A stretch of 64,000 nucleotides of DNA from Aquatica leii (Eukaryota > Arthropoda > Insecta > Coleoptera > Lampyridae), in contig CM069436.1 of the NCBI GenBank assembly GCA_035610365.1, forward strand, positions 90,707,912 to 90,771,911, given 5' to 3'. Position numbers and translations under genes: made by a program. Below, piece by piece: positions 50,150 to 60,390 of this stretch (position 1 is the stretch's first letter; the number at the start of each line of letters is the position of its first letter). The notes below the pieces were generated by a model. The model worked only from the letters and a program-made list of their open reading frames with translations. It had not been told where the DNA came from and ran no database searches.

Positions 50150-50665
50150 TGATGAGTAATGATAGATTGAACGTTTCTTGCGGCGCATCCATTGCTTGTC
50201 TTTTGATAGTAGCTGCAGCTTCTATGACCCGATTTCGTAGTTCTTCATGCGTGCCAATAGACGAAAAATAAACCATAGATTTTATTCAGCCCTACAAAAA
50301 ATAATATAACAGGGTTAGGTCGGGACCGTATTTTGTATTTAAATAATTAGTGACTATGTGAGAAAAATGAACTGGCGCACCATGATGAATAAACCAAATC
50401 CCTAGCATATTGGCAATCAGAATATCTTTTAGAAGCTAATCAAGTATTTTGGTAATCAGTAGCAGTAGTTGTATGAGGATTTTGATCGGAGCAAATGTAG
50501 GTATTTTGAATGATAGTTGTTTCATTTCTTGTAAAACAAGATTCATCGGTTACCATCAAGCGACTTAAAAAGTTAGAATATTGTGCGCATTTTTGAATTA
50601 ACCATTGGAACAGTTGTATGCTCTTATTATAACCTTGTGGTAACAAATCTTCTATAGTGGTAACG
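50150..50665 (-). pseudogene. DUF4817-type DDE transposase, C-terminal part
   Basis: Minus-strand reading: HVTTIEDLLPQGY, QLFQWLIQKC, MVTDESCFTRNET and QNPH, then after a deletion GIWFIHHGAPVHFSHIV, TNYLNTKYGP and THEELRNRVIEAAATI. This is the catalytic half of the insect transposases that combine an N-terminal DUF4817 helix-turn-helix with an IS630/mariner-type DDE core. The first metal ligand (TDES) is kept. The second, usually HDGAP, is HHGAP here. The segment between NPH and HHGAP and the WPARSPDL-type region are missing. Its N-terminal half lies beyond the gypsy element at 55.87-56.14 kb. Confidence 0.8.
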
Positions 50666-50712
50666 TGAAAAGGGTTTCATTAATCCTCGCCATACAGTTG
50701 TTTTTTAAACAC

Positions 50713-50876
50713 TATAAAGGCATATTATAAGGGGACTGTAATTGTTTTAATAGTTTTGTTTTACCATAAACAACACAGCGCATTAAATATTTACACTTTA
50801 GTATATATTATATTACATAGTCAATAGTGAGCTGTAATAATATGACAGGGACATTCCAAAAGTCAGTGGCGTTACA
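50713..50876 (-). repeat. gypsy 3' LTR
   Basis: Starts TGTAACGCCACTGAC directly after the PPT and shares GGAATGTCCCTGTCATATTA and TTGTTTATGGTAAAA with the 5' LTR. Its last base pair reads TA where the 5' LTR has CA. Confidence 0.85.
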
Positions 50877-50890
50877 TTTCTCCCCCTTTG
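50877..50890 (-). other. gypsy polypurine tract
   Basis: AAAGGGGGAGAAA on the minus strand abuts the TG of the 3' LTR. This is the expected plus-strand primer site. Confidence 0.8.
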
Positions 50891-50897
50891 TGCTACA

Positions 50898-52320
50898 TCA
50901 ACGGCCTCGGATGGAATACAATGGAACGTCCTTCGCAGCAGAAGCATACGGGGTTAGGGCTGATACGTGGTATGTACCTAACGGAACCGTTAGATTATCG
51001 GGTGTAGCGACTTGGTAAGATGTCGGGCTGATTACCTTAATGATCATATAAGGTCCATCCCGTCGGAGTACAAACTTTGATGTTAGTCGAGTTTTGGCAT
51101 TGCTCAATATGTAAGTGTCTACAAGCACACGATCGTCCACTCGGAAAAGCGGCACGTCGCGACGCGACCGGTCAGCAAACTTCTTACTTGAATTCTCAGA
51201 AAGATTATGTTTTTCGCAAGCTTGACTTTAAGCATACGCTAACGTACGTAAGTTTCGAGTTATTTGCGGCACAAAATTCATATTTTCTATGATCTAACGT
51301 AAATCGCGTTGCACATCCTCTGGAATACGCAGTTCACGCGCGAAAGTTAGATATGCAGGAGTAAATCCTGTTGATTGGCAACGAGATGTGTTGATCGCGA
51401 ACCGTACACAAGCAAGCTTGTCTTTCCAGCTTGTATGATCACTTTTGGTTAGAATCGCTATTGCGTTTTAAGATCTGGATTTTTACGTTCGACCGGGTTA
51501 GCGGCAGGATAATATGAAGGAATGAGTTGCTTTTTAAAGTTTAGGACTAGGGCTACTTTTTGCATAACATCGCTTACAAATTGGGCATCATTGTCCCTTA
51601 TTACTCGGCGAGGTATACCATATCGTCGTCTTCTATCAAACATCGGGCATAAGCTTCGGCTGTTGCAGCTTCGAGTGGAAAAAGTTCTGTCCATGTCCAT
51701 GTCCATCTTCAACGACAAATATCCACTTTTCACTAGTTGCTGCCTCAGGTAAAGGACCAAATAGGTCAATTGAGATTACCTCAAATCGTTGGGCTTGCAC
51801 TGAAGTTTGTACTAGACCTGGGGGTTTCAGGTTAGTAATCTTGTACGTTTGACATTCTGTGCACTTGGAAACATAGTCTGCAACTTGTCTGCGCATTTCA
51901 AGCCAATAGTATCGAGAAATGATTCTTTGAAGAGTGCGCTCCACGCCATAATCGCCTGCAAGAGGTGAATCATGCACTTCTTTTAGTACAGTTGGAGTTT
52001 CTAATTTGGGAACGACTTGTTAGGCGTCTTGTCCATCGTGGCCAATACATTATGTAACCTCGATCACTCCATCTGGGAGCATCAAGTTCGTTCGGTTCAG
52101 AATTCTCAAAAGCGTCTGTTGTTCCTTTTACGTCAGGATCTTCCTGTCGGATAGCCTTTGCACTATCAACTAGTAGGTCGACGGATACTAGGGAAACTTC
52201 GCACTCGGTTGCGTCAGTATCGTGGCAAGGTGATCTGAACAGTGTGTCAGCTAGGGCATTGCTGTGACCTGGTATGTATTCTATTTTTAGGTCGTGTGAC
52301 TGTAGAGCCAAGGCCCATCT
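50898..52320 (-). pseudogene. gypsy integrase (zinc finger, DDE core, GPY/F module)
   Basis: From the RNase H exit (ALQSHDLKIEYIPGHSNALA) the frame leads to the HHCC region: MHDSPLAGDYGVERTL, then CTECQTY. The second zinc His is Asp here (AGDYG). Core: VISIDLFGPLP (first Asp), DNDAQFVSD (second Asp), NPVERKN (Glu). A region of three GGACAT copies at about 51,690 coincides with a frame break. After SWKDKLACVRFAINTS and TPAYLTFARELRIP comes the C-terminal GPY/F module (VLRRDGPYMIIKV) and a tail ending YSIRGR at 50,898. At least two frameshifts. Confidence 0.85.
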
Positions 52321-52642
52321 GGTTAATCTTCCACTTTTTTAGTTTTTTTAGTAACATGAGCCATCGCAGTAGTTGGTGGTCACTCTTGAATACGAAAGAA
52401 AAACCTTCAATGTAGCCTCGGAATTTGTTTACTGTCCACACAATACTAAGAGTTTCTCTTTCGGTCGTGTTGTATTTCATTTCCGCGAACATCAGCAATC
52501 GGCTGGCGTATTCTATTGGTTTTTTCTCCAGTCCCTCCCTCTGGAGTAGAGCCACACCTATTGCGTAGGAGCTAGCGTCTGTGCGTAGTACATACGGTTG
52601 CGTAGGGTCGGCCTGGCGCAGAATCGGACTGGTTGTCAGCAA
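52247..52642 (-). pseudogene. gypsy RNase H domain
   Basis: PYVLRTDASSYAIGVALLQ (metal Asp kept), IEYASRLL, NTTERETLSIVW (metal Glu kept) and the FKSDHQLLRWLM block (metal Asp kept). A frameshift near 52,320 breaks the exit into integrase. Confidence 0.85.
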
Positions 52643-52774
52643 TTCTTTAAGCCTCTTGAAAGATGTGTTTTGCTCAAGACCCTACTGCCATTTTGCGTTC
52701 TTTTTGGTCAAATCTCTAAGAAGCTTAGTAATTTGTGTAAAGTTTTCTACAAACCTTCTGAACCAAGAGCATGT

Positions 52775-53500
52775 TTAGAAAAAAGTCAATAACTGTTTGA
52801 CTTTCTTTGGCTCGGGCATGTACGTTATTGCGATAATTTTAGCTGGGTTTAGGGATATATTTTCTATTGTAAGGATATGTCCTAAGTATTCTACCTTGGT
52901 ACTGCCAAAAGTACATTTTGCATGATTCAGGGTTAGCTTAAACAATTTCAGACTAGCAAAAACTTTCCTTAAGTCTGTTACATGTGCTTCAAACAAAGAG
53001 GAAAGTAATATTAGGTTATCCAGATAGGCAAACATGGAAATATGTTGTAGACCTGATCGGAATCGGTGTATCAAACGTTAACACGTTGCAAGTGCTGTTT
53101 CAAGACCAAAAGGCATCATTTTATATGTAAATATGCCAAACGGCGTAATGAATGCAGTCTTGTCTCGATCTTCTAACTTAACTGGGACTTGGTGGTATCT
53201 TCAAGTCAAGCGTTGACATGTAGAAGGCATTATACGTGGAATGGAGTAGATCGTCTATTTTTGGGAAGGGGTATTTGTCCGAACGAGTGACTAAGTTTAG
53301 ACGTTTATAGTCGACACAGAGTCTATTGGTTTCATCCTTTTTTGGTACCAGTACTACCGGAGAAGCGAAAGGCAATTTGCACTTTTTTATTATTTTGTGT
53401 TCGAGTAAGTTGTCTAGTTCCTTTCTGAGAACTTCCTTTTTATAAGGAGCTACGCGGTAGGGAGGTACCGAATTTGAAGTATCAATTGATAATGGAATTA
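52775..53500 (-). pseudogene. gypsy reverse transcriptase with altered active site
   Basis: FASPVVLVPKKDETNRLCVD and YKRLNLVTRSDKYPFPKID are followed by STLDLK, whose Asp is a catalytic ligand. A frame break comes at about 53,190. Then TAFITPFGIFTYKMMPFGLE, an in-frame TAA (53,074-53,076), and the catalytic box FAYLDNLILLS, where the family has YLDD. The palm and connection continue with AKCTFGSTKVEYLGHIL. The YLDN change alone would be expected to abolish polymerase activity. Confidence 0.85.
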
Positions 53501-54000
53501 TGTGCTCTGCAAAAGAAGTAAGTTCTGCTGAAAAACTTTACAATGTTCTTGAATTAATGCTTCCAGGAGGACACGTTTACAGTCGTTCGCTTGCGTGACC
53601 TTATCTTTTCGTAGAGATAGATCGACGTCGACGGAGTTAACCATTAACATTTGCGTAGCATCAGCAGTTACAGGTTCTTGATAGAAATCAAAATTACAGT
53701 TTGGGTCATCAGCAAACGACCGTTGCATTTTGGAAGAGTTCGCATGAGCAATAAAATCGACTCTAAGAAGAATTTGGTTATTGCTACGAACGACGTAGAA
53801 ATTGTTTTGTTCTGAAGTTGAACATCGCATTGGAAGACTTCGGCATTAACCATTCTGGCTTGACCATCGGCTAAAATCATTTGCATGTTTGACGTGGTGA
53901 ACGAACAATCAATTGATTGCAATTACGAATACAAGTTGTAACCTGCAATACTGCATTTTGCACCAGAATGAACATATGCTAAGCCGGTTTTGTCAAAAAC
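53500..54000 (-). pseudogene. gypsy protease and protease-RT linker
   Basis: ITVFDKTGLAYVHSGAKCSI: the aspartic protease box reads HSGA where D[S/T]GA is expected, so the catalytic Asp is replaced by His. Downstream TTSNMQMILADGQARMVNAE and QNNFYVVRSNNQILLRVDFI follow in shifted frames. Confidence 0.75.
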
Positions 54001-54535
54001 TGTAATTAACAATAAGGGCTGAGAAGAACTTGTTGGTATGCACACATCTGTGGATAACAATTCGATGGAGGCGGCATTGTTAACGGTAGGTGTGGATGTA
54101 CTTGGGGTTTTGCAAGTAGGACAATGCGACCGTATATAGCCTGGAGTTCTACAACCAAAACATGTTAGTTGTGCATTGCTCTGCAAATCTGGTTTGGGTG
54201 CTTCTGCTTTTGATTCTGTACTCTGTGACTGGATTGAAGCATATTTGCGACATTCTGCTTATACGTGTCCACAATTTTTGCAATAGTTGCAATACGAGCA
54301 TTTTGACCGTAATTTTGAATGTTTTTTTTAAAACGCAGTAGTACTGATATTTTGCTGTACTGAAGTTTCAGCAAAGCTGTCTTCTATGCTTCTACCTTTA
54401 TCGATTAAATCGTTAAAAGTTTTAACGTCGTTGCGCGGGAATCATCGGATTTTCCAATTGAGTAGCTCGTATATCATATCTATTTGATGTGTTTCATGAA
54501 TTTTGTTTTTAAAGCTTTTGCGGCTATTATTTTTA

Positions 54536-54818
54536 ACAAATAATTATTTTCGGGTTTGAAATCGATTTAGCGCCAATATGGAAAAACATGTTCCGAAAAA
54601 GTAATGAAACGAAATCGTTACGAACCACTGACCCGAACGGCGTAATATAAACGCTTGTCAGGATCCCATATCTTCAGTTTCAGTTTTTTCTGAAGAAGAC
54701 AGCGACATGACTGTTAAAACGTCAAACATTGTAGATTTTTCAAAGTTTGTAAGTTTTATAAATTTTGTGAAAAGTGTAAATATGGAACGCGGTTCAAAAC
54801 CCGAAAATAATTATTTGT
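54536..54818. mobile_element. 283-bp TIR element (MITE-like) inside gypsy gag
   Basis: Perfect 22-bp inverted ends (core AATTATTTTCGGGTTT and its complement) bound a non-coding body. Gag codons adjoining the two sides are partly duplicated in imperfect form (TTCATCAAACACA before, TTCATGAAACACA after, read on the minus strand), hinting at a long target duplication. The body contains TAATATAAAC, CTGAAGAAGACAG and AAAACGTC, the hammerhead-like string annotated separately. Confidence 0.75.
54690..54720 (+). ncRNA. degenerate hammerhead-like core in the gag-inserted element
   Basis: CTGAAGA, A, arms ACAG and CTGT around GCGACATGA, then TAAAAC in place of GAAAC, followed by GTC. Same architecture as at 43.2 kb but with the GAAA box altered, so probably not catalytic. 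Confidence 0.3.
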
Positions 54819-55680
54819 GTTTGATGAAGTTCGGGCGTAGGAGGTAAGCGAGCTAATAGTGCACAAGTGGAGCTTACAAACACATCCGTAGGTTCTTTTT
54901 CGCCCTGCTCTTTCGAGAAAAGTTCTTTAAAGATTTGATGCCAAGGTTTATTAAATCCAATCGCGTGCTTAAGCGCCTTGAGGGCATCGTCCTAAGAAGT
55001 GATAGTGGTTTTCACACCCTGGTACCAAATGGCGACCAATAGCATGGACAAACCGTTGATCGCGTTTGCGTCTGAGATCTGTAAACATTCTTTGTAAACG
55101 TTGATTGCGTCGATGAAAGCGTCGCTATCTTTGTTTTTCTTTCTAGCAAAACGCGACTAGCATTTTGAAAAATTACTGTTAGCATTTATTGGAGTAACTG
55201 CGGTAGAAGCGACACCCGTATCCCCGGCAAGGATATTTTGCATACCTAGCAACAATGCGTTCAATTGATCTTGCGTTATAACGACTGGTTTCATGGCGAC
55301 GGTTTCGTTCATAATTTGGCGGGATCTAAGATTATAAGGCAAAAATTTCAGTAGGAAAGGTGCGGTCGTGTGATGCGAGCCGAAACCGAATATGCATTAC
55401 CCGTGTTAGATTACTTCATATAAAATATAAAGCGGTTAGTGTGTATAGCTCCTTTAACGCCGTAAAAGGAATTTTTATGCAAACAGTACAGTTTGAAATG
55501 CGCCACTTATATGACGAAGTTGATACACGACGTAATTACAGAAATTTAAAACTCAAAAGTTCTAAGTTCATGCAGGTCACGATTGCGTCTATAAACCAAA
55601 ATTATGTTTTGTTTGTTTCCGTTCGTTAATCACTGTACACTTGCATTTAACAATGTACTTAGCCACTTTATAATTAACAA

Positions 55681-55698
55681 GCCCCACGTTAGGCGCCA
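55681..55698 (-). other. gypsy primer-binding site
   Basis: TGGCGCCTAACGTGGGGC on the minus strand, one base past the 5' LTR's CA end. It is the tRNA-primer pairing site for minus-strand DNA synthesis. The tRNA species was not determined. Confidence 0.8.
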
Positions 55699-55699
55699 T

Positions 55700-55857
55700 T
55701 GTATGGGCATGTTGTAAGAGGGATGTAATTGTATTAATCGCTTTATTTTACCATAAACAACACATCTTTACACCTTAGTTTATATTATATTACATATTCG
55801 GTAATATAGTGGGCTGTAATAATATGACAGGGACATTCCAAACGTCAGTGGTGGTCA
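55700..55857 (-). repeat. gypsy 5' LTR
   Basis: TG...CA ends on the minus strand (TGACCACCACTGACG to CCCATACA). Collinear with the 3' LTR, with scattered substitutions and small indels, which implies an insertion that is not recent. Confidence 0.85.
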
Positions 55858-55869
55858 CCTAAATAAAGT

Positions 55870-56140
55870 GACAATTTAACTCCTTTGAGTATTCCTTTAC
55901 TAACGATTGTAGTTATTTGAAATCTTTGTCGACCAGTGTATATTTCTTGAGGTTTAGAGCGCATGCTTCCCTAATACATCTTTTAATAGCTTCAAACTTT
56001 TTACGATTTCGTATCTTTTGATTGGGAAATTTTTCACGGTGTCTTCGAACAGCAACATAGTCATTTTTATATACCTCGCCATAAATTGAAAACTTATCAG
56101 TTAGTTCAGCAAAAAGAAACACATTTGTGCTTCATGATAA
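55870..56140 (-). pseudogene. DUF4817-type DDE transposase, N-terminal part
   Basis: Minus-strand reading FLFAELTDKFSIYGEVYKND, then YVAVRRHREKFPNQ and FEAIKRCIREACAL. This follows the DUF4817 pattern: a short helix with Asp and an IYGE-type motif, a basic helix, EKFP, and a closing Phe-x3-Ile-x4-Arg-Glu. Same strand as the C-terminal half at 50.15-50.67 kb, on the far side of the gypsy element. The middle helix-turn-helix is not seen, so the gene also carries a deletion. Confidence 0.65.
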
Positions 56141-56361
56141 TAAAAAATTGAAGTTTCTTTATAACATTAACTCACAAAAATGCAATCTAAGGTTAAAATT
56201 TGTATATTTAAAGTTTCTAATGCGTTGTTTTGTATAATTTTTTATATATTATAAATATATTATACATTATAATCGCAAATATAAACTTAAATAAATTGGT
56301 ATAAACGATAAGGTAAACCAACCAATATTTACGTCAACATATTTTATTACAATGAAACAAA

Positions 56362-57244
56362 TCTATATATATAAAAATATGTTGGTTTGTGTACGCTTCA
56401 AAAACTCAAAAAGTTCTGCACCGATTGAGTTGAAATTTTAATATGATATAAAATCCGCATCAAGGATTGTTTTTATATATTTTTTGCATCAGTCACATAT
56501 CTGCGACCGCCAGAAAATAATTTTTTTTAACGATCAGCTGTTTACCAGTGACCGCGTCATCTGCCGTAAGCTAGGAAAACACTCGCTGACAGCCAAAATA
56601 ATAATGTCACATGAGAAACAATTTCGTTCCCAATTACATTGTTTATTTACAAAAAAAATTGCATCTGATTCTGATTATTATACAATCTGAATTAAATATT
56701 CACTTAAGTCAAGAATTTTTGATAGTGTTGTGATCGAACTGCGCCTTTCACCAAATCGTAAGTAGAGGTTATATTTTATATCAAATATTAACTGACAGGA
56801 AAAATAAAAGGAATTATTATAATTCAAGTGGATTTCTAACAGAAGTGAGTGGTTATATCTTTTTTATTACATCTAACACGTGGACGTAATTATATTATTT
56901 ATTTTGGATTAACCTCACTTTTAATGTATATAAATATAATTACATTAAAACTAGCAATTATTAATTAATACGAATGTCAATATAGTAAACATCAATTAAT
57001 TTCAATAATAAAATAAAATAACAATTAAATGTAAAACAGTTCACAGTTAGAAAATGAAACCATAAAGACGTGCATTTTTTATTACATTTTTAATAATTTT
57101 CAACAATGGCATAATCCAAATTCAGTTCTTACGTGTGTAAAGTAATACACACAAATATTTTTTATTATTAATAAATTAAGTATTATTAATTTTCAATGCT
57201 ATCTATCCTGTGTCCCACTGCGAAGCGTGGCAGGGTACAGCTAG
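56362..57244 (+). mobile_element. non-autonomous Helitron (883 bp)
   Basis: Begins A|TCTATATATATAAAA, continues with GTTGGTTTGTGTACGCTTC and CTGCACCGATTGAGTTGAAA, and ends ...GGGTACAGCTAG|T. The 3' end carries a hairpin (CCAC-T-GC, GAA loop, GC-GTGG) about 11 nt before the CTAG end. Insertion between A and T without target duplication is the rule for Helitrons. No RepHel protein is encoded. The ATG frame at 56,484 is not supported. Confidence 0.85.
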
Positions 57245-59610
57245 TTACGTTTATAATTTAGTGACAACCATTTTTTTAATATATAAATTGTGTATTAAAA
57301 AATGCTATTTTTAATATTATTACAAAACAAATATTAAAATATATTTTTTATGTTTTATATTAAAAAATAGTATCAATAAAACACATCAATAATTGTCAAA
57401 GCATTGTTATGTCTGCTTTGCACTGACAAATAGCAGTTTCAGGAACTAATCAATCAAACCTGCTATACTTCCTTCGTAATGATATTTAGTAATTTACTTT
57501 TTTAAAAAGTAATTTAAAATACATAAGTCAATAATTACCAAAAGCATGTTTAAAAATTTATATTTTAGTACTGACTTTTAAGTAATCTATTTTAATAAAA
57601 TAGATATAATGTATGCATTTTTTTAACTTTTTTTTTACAAATTGTATTGCTATTCTTTTTTAAATCATATAAAAAGTAGTTTACATGTGTTTATCGTTTG
57701 TTTATTTAATTTCATTTGTTTAAAACATAGAATAAAACGACCAATGCAAACTATAAAAATAAATAAAACCAAAAAGGTCATTGATGCACATCCAAAAATT
57801 TTAAAACAAGTATTAGAAATTAGATTTTAATAAAAAAATTTCAAAAAGAAAGAAAGAAGAAAAAAAAGTATATTATGTAATAAAACTGGAATAAAAATTA
57901 GATACGAATAGAAAGTTTCAAGCGCGAGTGTCTGCGAGCGTAAAGAACCACGAGATAAACAGGCCATACTTTTTCTATGATGAAAAAATTGTAAAATTTA
58001 TTTATAATTAAATGCTCGTATTTATAGTCAAATTTCAATTTTGTACTTAAATTGTACTTGATGAAGTCGATCTTAAGTAATCACCTCTATTTGCTTGACG
58101 CTTTAATCGATAATCGAAAATTTTTATATGCAGTCGTGACAATAAGAATCAACAAAAATAATTAATAAAGCCGCCTAAAAAAAAATAGTACTAAAAACTT
58201 ACTTTACCGAATTTCTTTGATAGCGAGTAGTAAACGTTCACTGCTTCTTTTGTATTTATTAAAAAATGGGAGTAGTAGGTAAGCTTACGTACAACGTTAT
58301 GTGTCTAATTTTGGCTTTGATTGTATTCAAAATGATCAAAGAAACTTGACGAATGTTACGTTAGCATAAACACAACAGTTGTATTACATAACGTTAACGA
58401 TGTTTTAAATTTACGACGTCACAACCGTTTCAAAGCTTTAGTAATCTTGCTAAAAGAATTTAATTGTATTGAAGCAACATGGCTGACGCCATCTTAAAAA
58501 TTTTTCTGCAGACACCGATTTAATTTACTAAATCGTTTAATCCTTCTAGAACACTGCACAATAGTTATTAAAACCGTGAAGGGAATCACCAACGATAAAA
58601 ATTAATTATAAAGAAAAATTACTTATAATTTAGCAAAAAGCGTTTTGATAGATAAAACGATCACAGCGAAATCAAACGTACGAATGAAAAAAATAAAACT
58701 TCTCCTTTTCCCTTTCTGTAAATGTCCAGTATCATACGCATTATACAAAACAGTGAAAGCGGCAAACTAGTGACGGCGTGAATTTTTTTTAGAATTACTA
58801 CTTAAAGCAAATACATAAATAATGACGTGTAACACGCAAAGTACAAAAATACATACATTTGCAATATAGTCGACTGTACTTTCAAAGTTGTATTGCAATA
58901 AATAATAAAATATTACAAATAACACGACCATGATTTAAAAAATAAACATTATATTAAAAAAAAGTCATAATTATAATCATAAAAACGTGTTTTGATGGTT
59001 TTTAAAAACAAAAAAAAATTGTCTACACAATCAACACAGGCAAACTTATGTTTTATAACTATTTAATTTAAAATTATGGTCTAATTACAACAATGTTAAT
59101 AAAACTTACTAAAAGCATAATAATGAAAAGATACTGTTGTCGTTGTTTACTAACATTTATTTAAGTTAATCAGACAGTTATTAAGTAAAATTAAACTGCG
59201 TGCACTCGTTAAGTTTTGTTATACCGCAAATGCAAACTTCAAGTTAATTAAAATTATATAATATACCGTACTTGTTTGGAAAAAAAGTTAAAATATTAAA
59301 GCAACCAGCGTGGAAAACTATTTCTTGAGTTGATTAAGAAAACTTTATTAGTATAAAAGCAGTTGTTACAAACTAATACAGTTACATTAAAACCGTATGA
59401 CACAAAGCTTTATATAAATTTTCATAACAGTTTTAAAAAAATGTTTACATTGTAGTATGCAAGATTTTACAAAAGAATTCGCACATAACCATTACTTACA
59501 TTACTGATAACGAGAATTTTTACGTTGTCTCGCGTAGATTAAATTAGTTTTTTTTTAACTATTGTTAAAAATTACATTGTATTATAAAATCACAATCAGA
59601 ATCACACCGA
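57245..59610. other. AT-rich non-coding DNA
   Basis: No supported gene. The patch at 57,915-57,960 is GC-richer but has no readable frame. Confidence 0.5.
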
Positions 59611-59690
59611 CTATACAGGGTGTATCTGTTTAACAGGTTGTTATTTATAAATGTAAAATTAGAGAAATTTTGTGCAAAATGAATTCTAAA
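59611..59690. other. possible DNA-transposon terminus
   Basis: TATACAGGGTGTATCTG resembles a transposon end and lies next to the truncated end of the piggyBac relic. No partner was found. Confidence 0.25.
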
Positions 59691-60390
59691 TTACAGACCT
59701 GTTACATTAAATAGTCTCCTAAAGATGCCATCGCCGTGAATAAAAATAATCAGCCTTAAAAAGTGCAAATGAGTGTTATCCGCACAATGAAAGAAACGAT
59801 TTTTTCTCATAGAACTATACATAAATTTATTTTTAATGTCATTTTTAGAATTCCAATAGATATTTTGCTCGGTAGCGTATTGTGTACGGTTATTATAAAA
59901 ATCCCCAGATAACATTTGAGTGCGCTGACAAAAATTTTTGGGTTCTGGCAACTTTTATAAACGTACTCATTACATTATTATCAAAGAACGCCTCAAAGAA
60001 TTGCCAGGAAAAAAATCTAAGCGTTTACTTTTAATATTTTTCGGGATCTACGCAACATTCTTAGAATCGAAAGGTTTAAATTTAGGCATATTATTGGTAG
60101 CCATCATATGTAAGCAACTCCATTAGGTAAAGGGGGAGTTCTAGGAGATGAGTAGTTGCTTGATATACCGTCGTGTTTATCAATGTCAGCGCTATGGTTG
60201 TTAACAAATTTTACTTTTGATGAGACTCGTAATTGACTAGAAGGTAAATTATCTAAGAGCCCACCATCCTTGCGCCGAAATCTTCATCAGTTAGGACCCC
60301 TGCTTCAAGAGGTTCTAAATTATTTTGTCAACGTTGTCATCAATGACCATCTCTAACGCCTCTTGTAGAGTAAACCCATGCCTAGGGCAA
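59691..60390 (-). pseudogene. piggyBac-like transposase, N-terminal half, multiply broken
   Basis: Minus-strand pieces in order: GFTLQEALEMVIDDNVDK near 60,385, GVLTDEDFGA, then GLLDNLPSSQLRVSSKVKFV. Next NNMPKFKPFDSKNVA and finally (59,951-59,691) MPEPKNFCQRTQM, IYWNSKNDIKNKFMYSSMRK and HCADNTHL. These match the acidic N-terminus and the start of the DDE_Tnp_1_7 domain of piggyBac transposases. The catalytic aspartates lie further downstream in the family and are absent. In-frame stops and frameshifts are frequent. Neither TTAA duplications nor TIRs were found. Confidence 0.8.

Larger units (their letters stand above)
54001..55342 (-). pseudogene. gypsy Gag, interrupted by a small TIR element
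   Basis: Starts ATG 55,342 with MPYNLRSRQIMNETVAMK. A stop follows at 55,157, and then the frame continues as KKNKDSDAFIDAINVYKECL. C-terminal zinc-knuckle-like region: LTCFGCRTPGYIRSHCPTCK (cysteines paired C-x2-C and C-x2-C around 54,150). The central part is split by the TIR element at 54,536-54,818. Gag normally forms the particle and binds RNA. Here it is broken by stops, frame shifts and the insertion. Confidence 0.75.
50713..55857 (-). mobile_element. Ty3/gypsy LTR retrotransposon, full-length but decayed (5.1 kb)
   Basis: Minus-strand element with 5' LTR, PBS, gag, protease, RT, RNase H, integrase, PPT and 3' LTR in canonical order. Both LTRs are about 160 bp. Pol motifs place it among insect Ty3/gypsy elements. 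Multiple frameshifts, stops and active-site changes make it inactive. It lies within a DUF4817-type transposase gene. The flanks do not show identical 4-5 bp target copies, perhaps because of post-insertion change or deletion. Confidence 0.9.

Noticed and set aside
51522..51752. Plus-strand frame across gypsy integrase
   Set aside because: Shadow of the minus-strand pol.
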